Assembly: GCF_001949145.1 (NCBI RefSeq)
Contig: NW_019091456.1
Coordinates: 1 to 26,314, forward strand
Source of the DNA: Acanthaster planci
Taxonomy: Eukaryota > Echinodermata > Asteroidea > Valvatida > Acanthasteridae
Direction: 5' to 3'
DNA: 26,314 nt
In this document: positions 18,742 to 26,314 of the stretch, one piece after another
Layout: every line of letters starts with the position of its first letter
Numbering within the stretch: the stretch's first letter is position 1
Notes under the pieces: generated by a model
Told to the model about the DNA's origin: nothing
Database searches by the model: none
Seen by the model: the letters and a program-made list of their open reading frames with translations, nothing else
Translations under genes and position numbers: made by a program

Positions 18742-21547
18742 GTATGTAGACCAACGTCCAAAGATTTTTTTTAATTCAAGCAAAGAAAGCACTGTTTTAA
18801 TCATCAATAAATGATTAGAAAACACTCAGGTAAAATTTTTGTCAGATCTTGAAATGAAGACGCAATTATGTGATAACAATGCAATGTCTCCAGAAACATT
18901 TTCAGCATTTTTGCCACATACGTTCCTAACTGATCACTGTCAGACTAATGTTTGTCCGCGGACTAAATACAAAGATGAGTAAGTTACAAGTAAGTAAACT
19001 TGGTATGGAAGTGGTTGGTACCAAGGAATATTACATGAATTGTCACTTAGAGGCATTTTGGTTCAGGGATTAGCTGATTGGTGCAAAATTATTTGTTTTT
19101 AGGTTTGGGGTTTTGTTTTGTTTCACAGGTCCTTTGGCGGGGTTTTTGAGTAAGCAATTCGGCACCGGTGTCATCATTATGGCTTGTGGTGGAGTGTTTG
19201 GCCTTGCATTGATAGCTGCTTCTTTTGTGACGACTGCAACGCAGCTAGCTATAACGTTGATACTGTTTGCTGGTAAGAAAGCAGAAGTGCTTGTGTTTAT
19301 GAAACACAAACACTTTGTGTTTCGTGAAAATTGAACACTTTAATAATGAAGCACCTTTCCACAAGTTACTTTATGACACTGAAGGAGATTAGTCTGGTAG
19401 CAACATTCTTCTGTTTTCAAGAGGAAATTGGTATAGCATGCACGCTCGTATAACCTTAAAACACAATGCTGGGCCCAATCTGGCATCAGAAACATCATCT
19501 GACATATAAAGGTTGTCTTCAGAACGGTCAAAAGAAAAATATCTGTAAGTGAAAACTCAACAATTGAAAAAAAATAATACAATAACTTTTTGAACGTGAA
19601 AAACTATGATTTTAAGACTATGCGTTTAAACAGGTGCACGAATTAAAACTTTGTTTTTCCAGTACAGTGTCATCATCCACTGTGAACTGTTGGTATTTTG
19701 ACAAAGATTCAGACATCTAATATTCGGCATGCCCGGGTGTGATCTGGGACCATACGTTAATAGGGTTAGTGCCCTGTTCAGCATGAAAGTAAACTTGACA
19801 TATGTCAGTTGGGAGAACAATGTTGTCAGTCTAAAACCAAGGGAGTTTATATTCCAGTTTCTAGATTATTTTGTACAGTACTTGACAGCAAACTATTGGA
19901 ACAAATGAATTTACAATCAACGTATTTTATGATTTATTTAGGTATATCATCAGGACTTTCAGCTGTTGTTGTAAAAGATACAGTCGGCCGCTGTTTCGGT
20001 AAAAACCTCGCAACGGCAACAGGAATTTCATACACTGGAGGCTCGATAGGAATGATTGTTTTTCCGCCTCTCATCCAACTTTTTCTTAGTAGCTACGGAT
20101 GGAGGGGAACCATGCTATTGATAGGAGGAATTTCCATGCACCTCGCCGTATGTGGCGCTCTTATATTGAGAGCTGAAATACCTGAAATAGCGAACTATCA
20201 ACAGCTTCCAGAAAACGGATTGTTAGCAACACATACAGAGAATCAGAAATGGTCATGTGGAACATTTTGGAAGAACGTTTTCAAAATTTTACAGGTGTCA
20301 TTGCTTTGTGATTTCCGTTACTGGTCAATGGCAGCCATGGTATGCAGTACACTCATATGTTATGATATGTGGATTATATATTTTGTATCGCAAGCTCAAT
20401 CGAAAGGGATTTCCATCGGGGAAGCGGCAACTATTGTTGCAATTGCTGGTATTTTCAGTCTGGCAGCAAGAGTTATTCAAGGGTTTCTCATAGATCGGGG
20501 AATAATTTCTCCTTGGATATCCGTAGTTATATCGGTTAACATCTGTTCAGCATCGTACTTTGCATCTGCCTGGTTAGCGTCATACTGGACACTGATGGTC
20601 TCATCCATATTGATTCTGTTCTTCGACGCTGCGCTGACTTGCATGTTGGACGTTTGTACCAAAGAGCTTCTTGGTGTGAATCTACTGGCCGGCGCTTATG
20701 GCTGGTTTGGTATTAAAACTGCTACACTTAGGATAATCATTGGATTTCTTCCTGGTAAGATAACTAATCTAGTGACACCATTTTTAATTGCACAATGTGA
20801 TGCCATTTCCTGTGAACATTTTGAGTCAGTGGAGATGACATCCGTACTCTATAACGTTTTATTTCTCAGCACCATACGTCTTACATAATTATGTATTAAT
20901 TATCGACCATTATAACAGACACTATTGTGTCACTTGATAGATCGCAATGCACGTAAATTTCCACCGTGACTTCCATTAATAATCGTGATTTAACGTATCA
21001 GATTAAATATCATCAAGTTGCCGTTCTGCATTTTCTTGCGCCATATAAATAATAGAAAATAAAAAATCCCTACTTGGTTCAGACAAATTAATCATGAAAA
21101 TTACTGGAAAATTGAATTGTAATACGGGCGTTTCACAGAAGTACGCCACCAAGAGTTTGCAATGCGTTGACCAATCACAGTGCGCGAAATCTGTCGCCCC
21201 AATGCGCGTTTGGAGAGGGCCGACAATTTTCACGCACGGTGATTGGTCAACGCGTGGCAAACTCTTGGAGGCGCACTTTTGTGAATTGTCCGTATAGTGA
21301 TAGAACCGAATGACCTCAAAATTGTCGTTTCAGGGACTTGTCATTTGGATAAGCATGCCATATCAGAACAGGACGAACTTACGCATTGCCCCTCTAGTTC
21401 ATCATTTCTATTTTTTTTCTGTTTTCATTTTCAGGTCTAATTTACGACATCACCGGTAGTTACCAAGCAGCTTTTATCATCATTGGTTTTATTCAGTTAG
21501 TACCAATGATCCCTCTTTTAATGCTAAAATATCTTAAATACATTTAA
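18537..21547 (+). CDS. SLC16 / monocarboxylate transporter-like MFS protein (4 exons)
   Basis: A predicted plasma-membrane transporter of the major facilitator superfamily. Joining 18537-18741, 19129-19272, 19942-20754 and 21435-21547 gives 1275 bases, 424 residues plus stop, with no internal stop. All three introns are GT-AG, all split a glycine codon in phase 1. The start is supported by an in-frame TGA at 18510-18512. The SLC16 signature before TM1 is D10-G-G-W13, and the second signature (RCFGKNLATATG, residues 133-144) precedes TM5. About twelve hydrophobic spans and a charged loop (194-225) between TM6 and TM7 are visible. R293 (SLAARVIQG) sits where the substrate-coupling TM8 arginine of MCT1 is expected. 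Four residues before it is S289, where MCT1 has aspartate, so proton-lactate transport should not be assumed. The C-terminus is short. The substrate is unknown. This is the only intact protein gene here. Confidence 0.9.
18742..19128 (+). other. Transporter intron 1
   Basis: 387 bases, GTATGT...CACAG, phase 1. Nothing else recognised. Confidence 0.85.
19129..19272 (+). CDS. Transporter exon 2 (residues 69-116)
   Basis: The acceptor is TTTGTTTCACAG and the donor G|GTAAGA; 144 bases keep phase 1. Encodes GPLAGFLSKQFG and TM3-TM4. Confidence 0.9.
19273..19941 (+). other. Transporter intron 2
   Basis: 669 bases, GTAAGA...TTTAG, phase 1. It holds a small perfect hairpin (GAAACACAAA-CAC-TTTGTGTTTC, 19301-19323). 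The open frame running into exon 3 from 19809 is intronic read-through, since family homology begins exactly at the acceptor. Confidence 0.85.
19942..20754 (+). CDS. Transporter exon 3 (residues 117-387)
   Basis: The acceptor is GATTTATTTAG and the donor G|GTAAGA; 813 bases keep phase 1. Encodes TM4/5 through TM11, including the second SLC16 motif and R293. Confidence 0.9.
20755..21434 (+). other. Transporter intron 3, carrying a MITE
   Basis: 680 bases, GTAAGA...TTCAG, phase 1. A foldback MITE occupies 21121-21297. Confidence 0.85.
21121..21297. mobile_element. Foldback MITE with ~78-bp terminal inverted repeats
   Basis: The left arm (21121-21199) and the reverse complement of the right arm (21219-21297) share CCAAGAGTTTGC, GCGTTGACCAATCAC and GTGCG-GAAA-TGTCG blocks, with scattered mismatches in between, around a 19-base centre. 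The outer ends read ATACGG on both sides and are next to a TA dinucleotide, so a TA target duplication is possible. No coding capacity. It lies in intron 3 of the transporter. Confidence 0.75.
21435..21547 (+). CDS. Transporter exon 4 (residues 388-424)
   Basis: The acceptor is a polypyrimidine tract ending TTTTCAG. It encodes GLIYDITGSYQAAF, the TM11-12 loop of the family, then TM12 and a short tail ending KYLKYI, with TAA at 21545-21547. Confidence 0.88.
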
Positions 21548-22356
21548 TAAGTTCGATAAGCTCGTGACAGTTCACTGGCTTTTGTCGTCCACGCCCTGTC
21601 ACCGAATTTATAATTTAATAGAGTCAATGTCAAATCTGTCTGCGCATTAATAAGGCATCAACCGAGTACCGGCCATCTATTAATTTATTGCATTTGGGGC
21701 CTACGAATGTCTTTGATTTGTTTTCTCACCGGGTAAGCTCATAATAGCAACAAAATGTGCTATTATGAGCTTGCCCGGTGAGAAAACAAAATCAAAGACA
21801 TCCATTTTTTGTTCTTTACTGTACCATGTAGAGTATTGTACACGGTAACAATCGTTTCAAGTCTTATTGTCACACCTCTGTCTTGGATACTGTCCGTTTA
21901 TTGACCCAGATTGCCAGAGCGATAACATGACAGGGCGATATCCGCATGTCACACTCAGCGGAGACATCTCATTCTACAGATGGTGCGTGCACGGACACGT
22001 GTACGCACGCAGAACAAAAGAGCTTTGGGAAGTTACTTAAAGAACGAACATTGAGTGCTCTTTGGTCAGAGAAATGTTGAGTAGCACAGTGACCAGAATA
22101 TCGACAAGAATATAAATCAAATCAGTTCTTTATGAATACCAGGTTTTTGTAGTAAATCAATTGGTTATAAATTCCAGATTCCCCCCCAAAAAGTCCACAA
22201 AGGACGTCACAATCAAAATTTTTCTAATAATTTAACATCTAATTTGCTGTTTAAGTGTTTCAATTTGTCAAAGTGTTTTAATTTAACTTGCAATAAATAT
22301 GCATATATAGTACACATAAGACCGTTCCGGTTTAATCTATTATAATAGTATAACAA
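21548..22356. other. Downstream flank of the transporter, possible 3' UTR
   Basis: No coding. The first canonical AATAAA after the stop is at 22292-22297; weaker AATAAG forms occur at 21547 and 21649. If the distal signal is used, the hairpin at 21707-21801 would be in the 3' UTR. Confidence 0.3.
21707..21801. repeat. Near-perfect 43/44-bp inverted repeat (long hairpin)
   Basis: The left arm 21707-21749 and right arm 21758-21801 are complementary throughout except for one extra T-A position (GATTTG versus GATTTTG) and one T/C difference, which would be a G-U pair in RNA. The loop is 8 bases. This is unusually well preserved for a region where other repeats are decayed. Confidence 0.9.
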
Positions 22357-22506
22357 AACAGTTGTTGCCTGCTGTTATGAGGACCATGGGTTTTGTACAC
22401 CCTTGGGGGGGAAATGACACCCTTGGCTTCTCCTCGAGTGCCAATTGCCCCCCCCCCTTGGGTGTACAAAACACCATGGACCCCTACACTACTGGCAACA
22501 ATTGTT
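22357..22506. repeat. Foldback element with ~55-60-bp inverted arms
   Basis: AACAGTTGTTGCC at the left and GGCAACAATTGTT at the right are inverted copies. Inside, the CCATGG and TTTTGTACACCC words are mirrored, ending in a G-run (left) and a C-run (right). The centre of about 35 bases is unique. No coding; MITE class unknown. Confidence 0.65.
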
Positions 22507-22890
22507 AAATGTAAAATTCAAAGTTCCGGTAATTCACGCGACGTTTATTGACCAATTGCCAGCGTCCTTCGGTGACCGTTCACTTTCGACTACGGTACTA
22601 TAAACCGTGGATTACCAAAACCGTTAACATAAAAATTGCAACTTCAACTTCTACACTCAGCTACGGACGGCCATTGGGACAAAAAAGACCAAAGTCATAA
22701 ATAAAACCAAGAAATATATATATGCATACAAAATATCATAAAACGAAAAATATAATCATGGACGAAAAATATATAAGTAAATACAAACGAAGTGTATAAA
22801 TACAACAGTCAAATAAGAATGAGAAAAGTATGAAGAGAAACGACAAATATAGGGGCCTAACTACACACGAAACGTAAAGAATGTTGTATT
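22507..22890. other. Non-coding DNA, nothing firmly recognised
   Basis: AT-rich in its second half. A weak inverted pair GGTAATTCACG / CGTGGATTACC is about 75 bp apart near 22535-22615. Confidence 0.3.
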
Positions 22891-22917
22891 TGAGTCCATC
22901 ACAAGTCTTTCATAAGT

Positions 22918-24266
22918 CCAGTTATAAGTAGCTAGGATGAACAATGACAAAGGAATGCTTTTGTCACAGTTCGTTTGAATAGCTTTAAGATTGAATGACT
23001 TGTGATCGACTTTTGATGGGTTTAAAGGGACTTGCAGCTGGGACTTGTGATGGACTCGAATACAACACTGTATGTAAATACAAATGGCAGTATGGGTGAA
23101 TTCGAAAATATCGAAATTCTTCTCGAAATAAACGTGCAATGAAACGTAACTGCGCGATAAAATTGTCGGCAGTAAGATAAAATAAGTTGCGTCGTGGACT
23201 GGTCCCCATCACTATCATATACGGACCAGTAGCTAATAGCGGTTTAACGTGTACAACAAGCCCTGACAATTTTGGTGCTGAATATTTCAGTTCTTGTCAG
23301 GCCAATGACAATGCATCAACACAAATACCTTGCAGCGGCGAGACGAATAAAGCCCTAGTACTGTAGCGTCGGTGCCGGACGACCAGTGGAGGCGCTAGGG
23401 CAGATCCACGGCAGAGCCGCATGGTGGGTTCGAATTCGATCGTCGCCCAGCGCCAGAACAAGGCCCGGCGCTGGGAGGGGCCTTGCACAGTGATGGGCTA
23501 CATTGTTCATGTACATGTACACGACCTGTGACGGCAAGGTTATCACTTTCTGTTAGTGCAGCGTTGTTTAATTTTTTTTTGGGGGGGCGCCAATGGCGAT
23601 GCTTTGGCACGGGCAATGTGTCGGCTATACAGAGCGTGTAAAAAAAAAAATTCTTTTGAATTTGAAATTTTGGGGTATGAGCGTACTCGGTCACCACGTA
23701 TACTCTCTTCTGCATTTGTAAAAACATGTACTGATATTCAATGTACACGTACATGTACCAGTATGGTACCCATTCGATTCGCAGCTTTCTGCACTTGAGA
23801 AGTCTGAACAACCTCATCCCTTTTTCTTTGCAATCTGCACTTTGTTTTGTACGCCCCAAACACGAACAACTGGATATCGTTTCTTTCAGTAGTATATGTA
23901 CTCCAACCTGTGACCAAGTTCAAAGGTAAAATATGTACATGTATGTACAGTATACATGTACACTGAACATCGGTACGTGTTTTTGCAAATGTACAGGTTG
24001 GCTGCAGGAACACTAACCGTAATTTATGCTACTTATGATGGAAAGAGGCCATAATATGAAACGGCAATTTCGTGCGCACAGGAAAAATTACGATTATAAA
24101 GTCTTTTTACTGAGCACTAAAAATTTCACTTAAATGAGAAACTAATAGCAAAAACAATTTAATGGGATTTCTGGAGAAGAAAAATGAACGAAGTCAGTAA
24201 ACCTGAGAGAAAATGATCATCGAAGTCGCCCCCTGTATATTTTCAATGGCCCGCTCACACTTTTTG
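22918..24266 (+). repeat. Direct repeat copy A (~1.35 kb), probable 3' part of a Penelope-like unit
   Basis: It matches 24864-26211 almost base for base (offset 1921 over most of its length), by eye about 3-4% different plus small indels. One indel is a 25-base stretch present here near 22946 and absent in copy B. Both copies keep a 94-codon minus-strand frame (here 22985-23269), but it resembles no family I know and may be chance. Looser similarity extends left to about 22890 (TCACAAGTC before the CCAG-TATAAGTAGC word), matching the sequence at the end of the endonuclease remnant before copy B. That is why I read the repeat as the 3' region of a Penelope-like element. Confidence 0.85.
23380..23475 (+). 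other. tRNA-like B-box and GC hairpin in copy A
   Basis: GGTTCGAATTC (23427-23437) fits the RNA polymerase III B-box consensus GGTTCGANTCC closely. A weak A-box-like GCGCTAGGGCAG lies about 35-45 bases before it. Just after it, CCCAGCGCC (23446-23454) and GGCGCTGGG (23467-23475) form a perfect 9-bp stem. No full tRNA cloverleaf could be drawn, so this is at most a tRNA-derived SINE remnant. Confidence 0.35.
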
Positions 24267-24289
24267 TGCTTCAATCGTCAGATTTCGAA

Positions 24290-24862
24290 GAAACACTGAA
24301 TTCTGCACTTGGAATGGATAGGCTAAATTTGGAAAGAATAATGGCTGAGGTGCACGCAGCAGTGAATTACCGGAGATCAACGTCAACGTCAACTGCGACA
24401 AGGAACGTCTCACCCAAGAACTCCATCATATCTCCACGGCACTACAGCGGAATGGATTAAGTCGAGACCCAAGATCCACCCCTGGCTGAAGGGTCTTCTA
24501 TAACCAAAGCCAACTAGTTATGGTCCGTTTTAGTTCCATTACCCTCCCCTACCTAGGCAGTACCTCCCATCACATCCAGCGCATCCTCCACAAGCATATT
24601 GCATTCGAGTGTTCCATACAACCCCCCCCCCTCGAAAATGCAGAACCTACTGACTTCCCACATGGACCAAAACAACCCACGACACAAGCCAGGAGTGTAC
24701 AAGATCCTCTGCCAATGCATGTGGCAAATTGTACATCGGCGAGACCGTCTGCAGGGACCTCTCTATCAGACTCAATGAACACAGAGCCTATGGCAGGAAA
24801 GGAGAATATGACAAGTCTGCCATCATCAAGTACTCCCACGTCANCACAAGTCCCTTAACAGG
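24290..24862 (+). pseudogene. Penelope-like element fragment: GIY-YIG endonuclease end
   Basis: Penelope-like elements encode an RT followed by a GIY-YIG endonuclease. Here only the region after the RT remains, in several frames. KERLTQELHHISTALQRNG (about 24400-24455) resembles the helical linker, and ITLPYLGSTSHHIQRILHKH (24535-24597) the segment before the nuclease. SKMQNLLTSHMDQNN then leads to GVYKI (24692-24706) with LCQC, and in the next frame LYIGET (24729-24746), then a block with RLNEH and KSAIIKYSH. GVYKI and YIGET are the GIY and YIG strands; they lie in different frames, so there is a frameshift between 24707 and 24731. Frameshifts and a TGA before the second segment make it non-functional. 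One N is at 24844. The sequence runs directly into copy B. Confidence 0.75.
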
Positions 24863-24863
24863 G

Positions 24864-26211
24864 CCAGCTATAAGTAGCTAGGATGAACAGTTCGTTTGAA
24901 TAGCTTTAAGATTGAATGACTTGTGATCGACTTTTGATGGGTTTAAAGGGACTTGCAGCTGGGACTTGTGATGGACTCGAATACAACACTGTATGCAAAT
25001 ACAAACGGCAGTATGGGTGAATTCGAAAATATCGAAATTCTTCTCGAAATAAACGTGCAATGAAACGTAACTGCGCGATAAAATTGTCGGCAGTAAGATA
25101 AAATAAGTTGCGTCGTGGACTGGTCCCCATCACTATCATATAGGGACCAGTAGCTAATAGCGGTTCAACGTGTACAACAAGCCCTGACAATTTTGGTGCT
25201 GAATATTTCAGTTCTTGTCAGGCCAATGACAATGCATCAACACAAACACGTCGCAGCGGCGAGACGAATAAAGCCCTAGTACTGTAGCGTCGGTGCCAGA
25301 CGACCAGTGGAGGCGCTAGGGCAGATCCACGGCAGAGCCGCGTGGTGGGTTCAAATTCGATCGTCGCCCAGCGCCAGAACAGGGCCCGGCGCTGGGAGGG
25401 GCCTTGCACAGTCATGGGCTACATTGTTCATGTACATGTACATGTACACGACCTGTGACGGCAAGGTTATCACTTTCTGTCAGTGTAGCGTTGTTTAATT
25501 TTTTGGGGGGGGGGGGCGCCAATGGCAATGTTTTGGCACGGGCAATGTGTCGGCTATACAGAGCGTGTAAAAAAAAATACAACAAAAAAAATTCTTTTGA
25601 ATTCGAAATTTTGGGGTATGAGCGTACTCAGTCACCACGTATACTCTCTTCTGCATTTGTAAAAACACGCACTGATATTCAATGTACACGTACATGTACC
25701 AGTATGGTACCCATTCGATTCGCAGCTTTCTGCACTTGAGAAGTCTGAACAACCTCATCTCTTTTTCTTTGCAATCTGCACTTTGTTTTGTACACCCCAA
25801 ACACGAATAACTGGATATCGTTTCTTTCAGTAGTATATGTACTCCAACCTATGACCAAGTTCAAAGGTAAACTATGTACATGTATGTACAGTATACATGT
25901 ACATTGAACATCGGTACGTGTTTTTGCAAATGTACAGGTTGGCTGCAGGAACACTAACAATATAATTTATGCTACTTATGATGGAAAGGGGCCATACTAT
26001 GAAACGGCAATCTCGTGCGCACAGGAAAAATTACGATTATAAAGTCTTTTTACAGAGCACTAAAAATTCCACTTAAATGAGAAACTAATAGCAAAAACAA
26101 TTTAATTGGATTTTCTGGAGAAGAAAAATGAACAAAGTCAGAAAACCTGAGAGAAAATGGTCATCGAAGTCGCACCCCTGTATATTTTCAATGGCCCGCT
26201 CACACTTCTTG
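24864..26211 (+). repeat. Direct repeat copy B (~1.35 kb), probable 3' part of a Penelope-like unit
   Basis: The second copy of the sequence at 22918-24266, in the same orientation. It follows the GIY-YIG remnant without a gap and ends at the same place (CGCTCACACTT-TTG), after which flanks differ. It has one more ATGTAC hexamer than copy A near 25430-25446 and lacks a 25-base stretch near 24892. The tRNA-like B-box reads GGTTCAAATTC here (25348-25358), and the 9-bp GC stem (25367-25375 with 25388-25396) is fully kept although its loop has changed. Confidence 0.88.
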
Positions 26212-26314
26212 CCGCTTAGGGGCCTTTGTGCGCATGTGTGTATAATTATGAATTTATTAGTGAAAAGGTCTATTGGGTATGGAATTCCATATCTGCCGTC
26301 GCCCGTCGTCCGTC
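26212..26314. other. Right edge, nothing recognised
   Basis: Unique-looking DNA ending in CCGTCGCCCGTCGTCCGTC-type short repeats at the window edge. Confidence 0.3.

Noticed and set aside
19809-19941. N-terminal extension of transporter exon 3 frame from an ATG at 19809
   Set aside because: It is intron 2 sequence; the frame is open by chance and family similarity starts at the TTTAG acceptor, continuing exactly from exon 2 in phase.
22985-23269. 94-codon minus-strand ORF conserved in both 1.35-kb copies
   Set aside because: The copies are so similar that any ORF would be shared; there is no known domain and no sign of codon-type substitution by eye.
23380-23445. True tRNA gene
   Set aside because: A B-box-like word is present but no acceptor stem, anticodon arm or cloverleaf could be formed.
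23395-23859. 154-codon minus-strand ORF in copy A
   Set aside because: It is shortened and altered in copy B by indels in homopolymer runs, which argues against coding constraint.

Overview
This is a eukaryotic, animal-like window, about 40% GC by eye. It holds one intact spliced gene in a landscape of decayed transposable elements. Tx1-like LINE, DIRS-like, CR1/L2-like and Penelope-like remnants together, many ATGTAC/TACATGTAC runs, and short GT-AG introns suggest a marine invertebrate (lancelet, hemichordate or echinoderm are plausible). The species cannot be fixed from sequence alone. There is no sign of prokaryotic operons, CRISPR arrays or phage.

Layout. 1-3145 (+): internally deleted LINE of the L1/Tx1 group, with zinc-knuckle ORF1, a TAATG ORF1/ORF2 overlap, a stub of endonuclease, then the C-terminal end of ORF2. 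3559-6800 (-): DIRS-like retroelement in the order zinc-knuckle gag, RT, RNase H/connection, tyrosine recombinase, all broken by stops and frameshifts. 7590-7870: degenerate ~35-bp minisatellite. 8542-8862: hAT-like MITE. 8870-10030, 14990-15660 and 17280-17790: old ~145-bp repeats rich in palindromes TCACGTGA and TGACGTCA. 11067-11300: assembly gap. 11517-11735: small CACTG-ended MITE. 12121-14870 (-): CR1/L2-like LINE remnant with a 7-bp-repeat 3' tail.

18537-21547 (+): four-exon gene for a 424-residue major facilitator superfamily transporter of the SLC16 (monocarboxylate transporter-like) family. All its introns are phase 1, and a foldback MITE lies in intron 3. Downstream are a near-perfect ~95-nt hairpin (21707-21801) and another foldback element (22357-22506).

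22918-26211: two direct copies of a ~1.35-kb sequence flank a fragment of a Penelope-like GIY-YIG endonuclease. The left edge of copy A appears to preserve the same endonuclease-tail sequence found before copy B. The simplest reading is two 5'-truncated Penelope-like units in tandem, the duplicated part being their 3' region. Each copy also carries a tRNA-like B-box and a conserved GC-rich hairpin.

Only the transporter looks like a working protein gene. No clearly new multi-gene system is visible. The observations most worth pursuing are the Penelope-associated tandem unit, the CRE/E-box-palindrome repeat family, the 35-bp hairpin minisatellite and the long hairpin 3' of the transporter.
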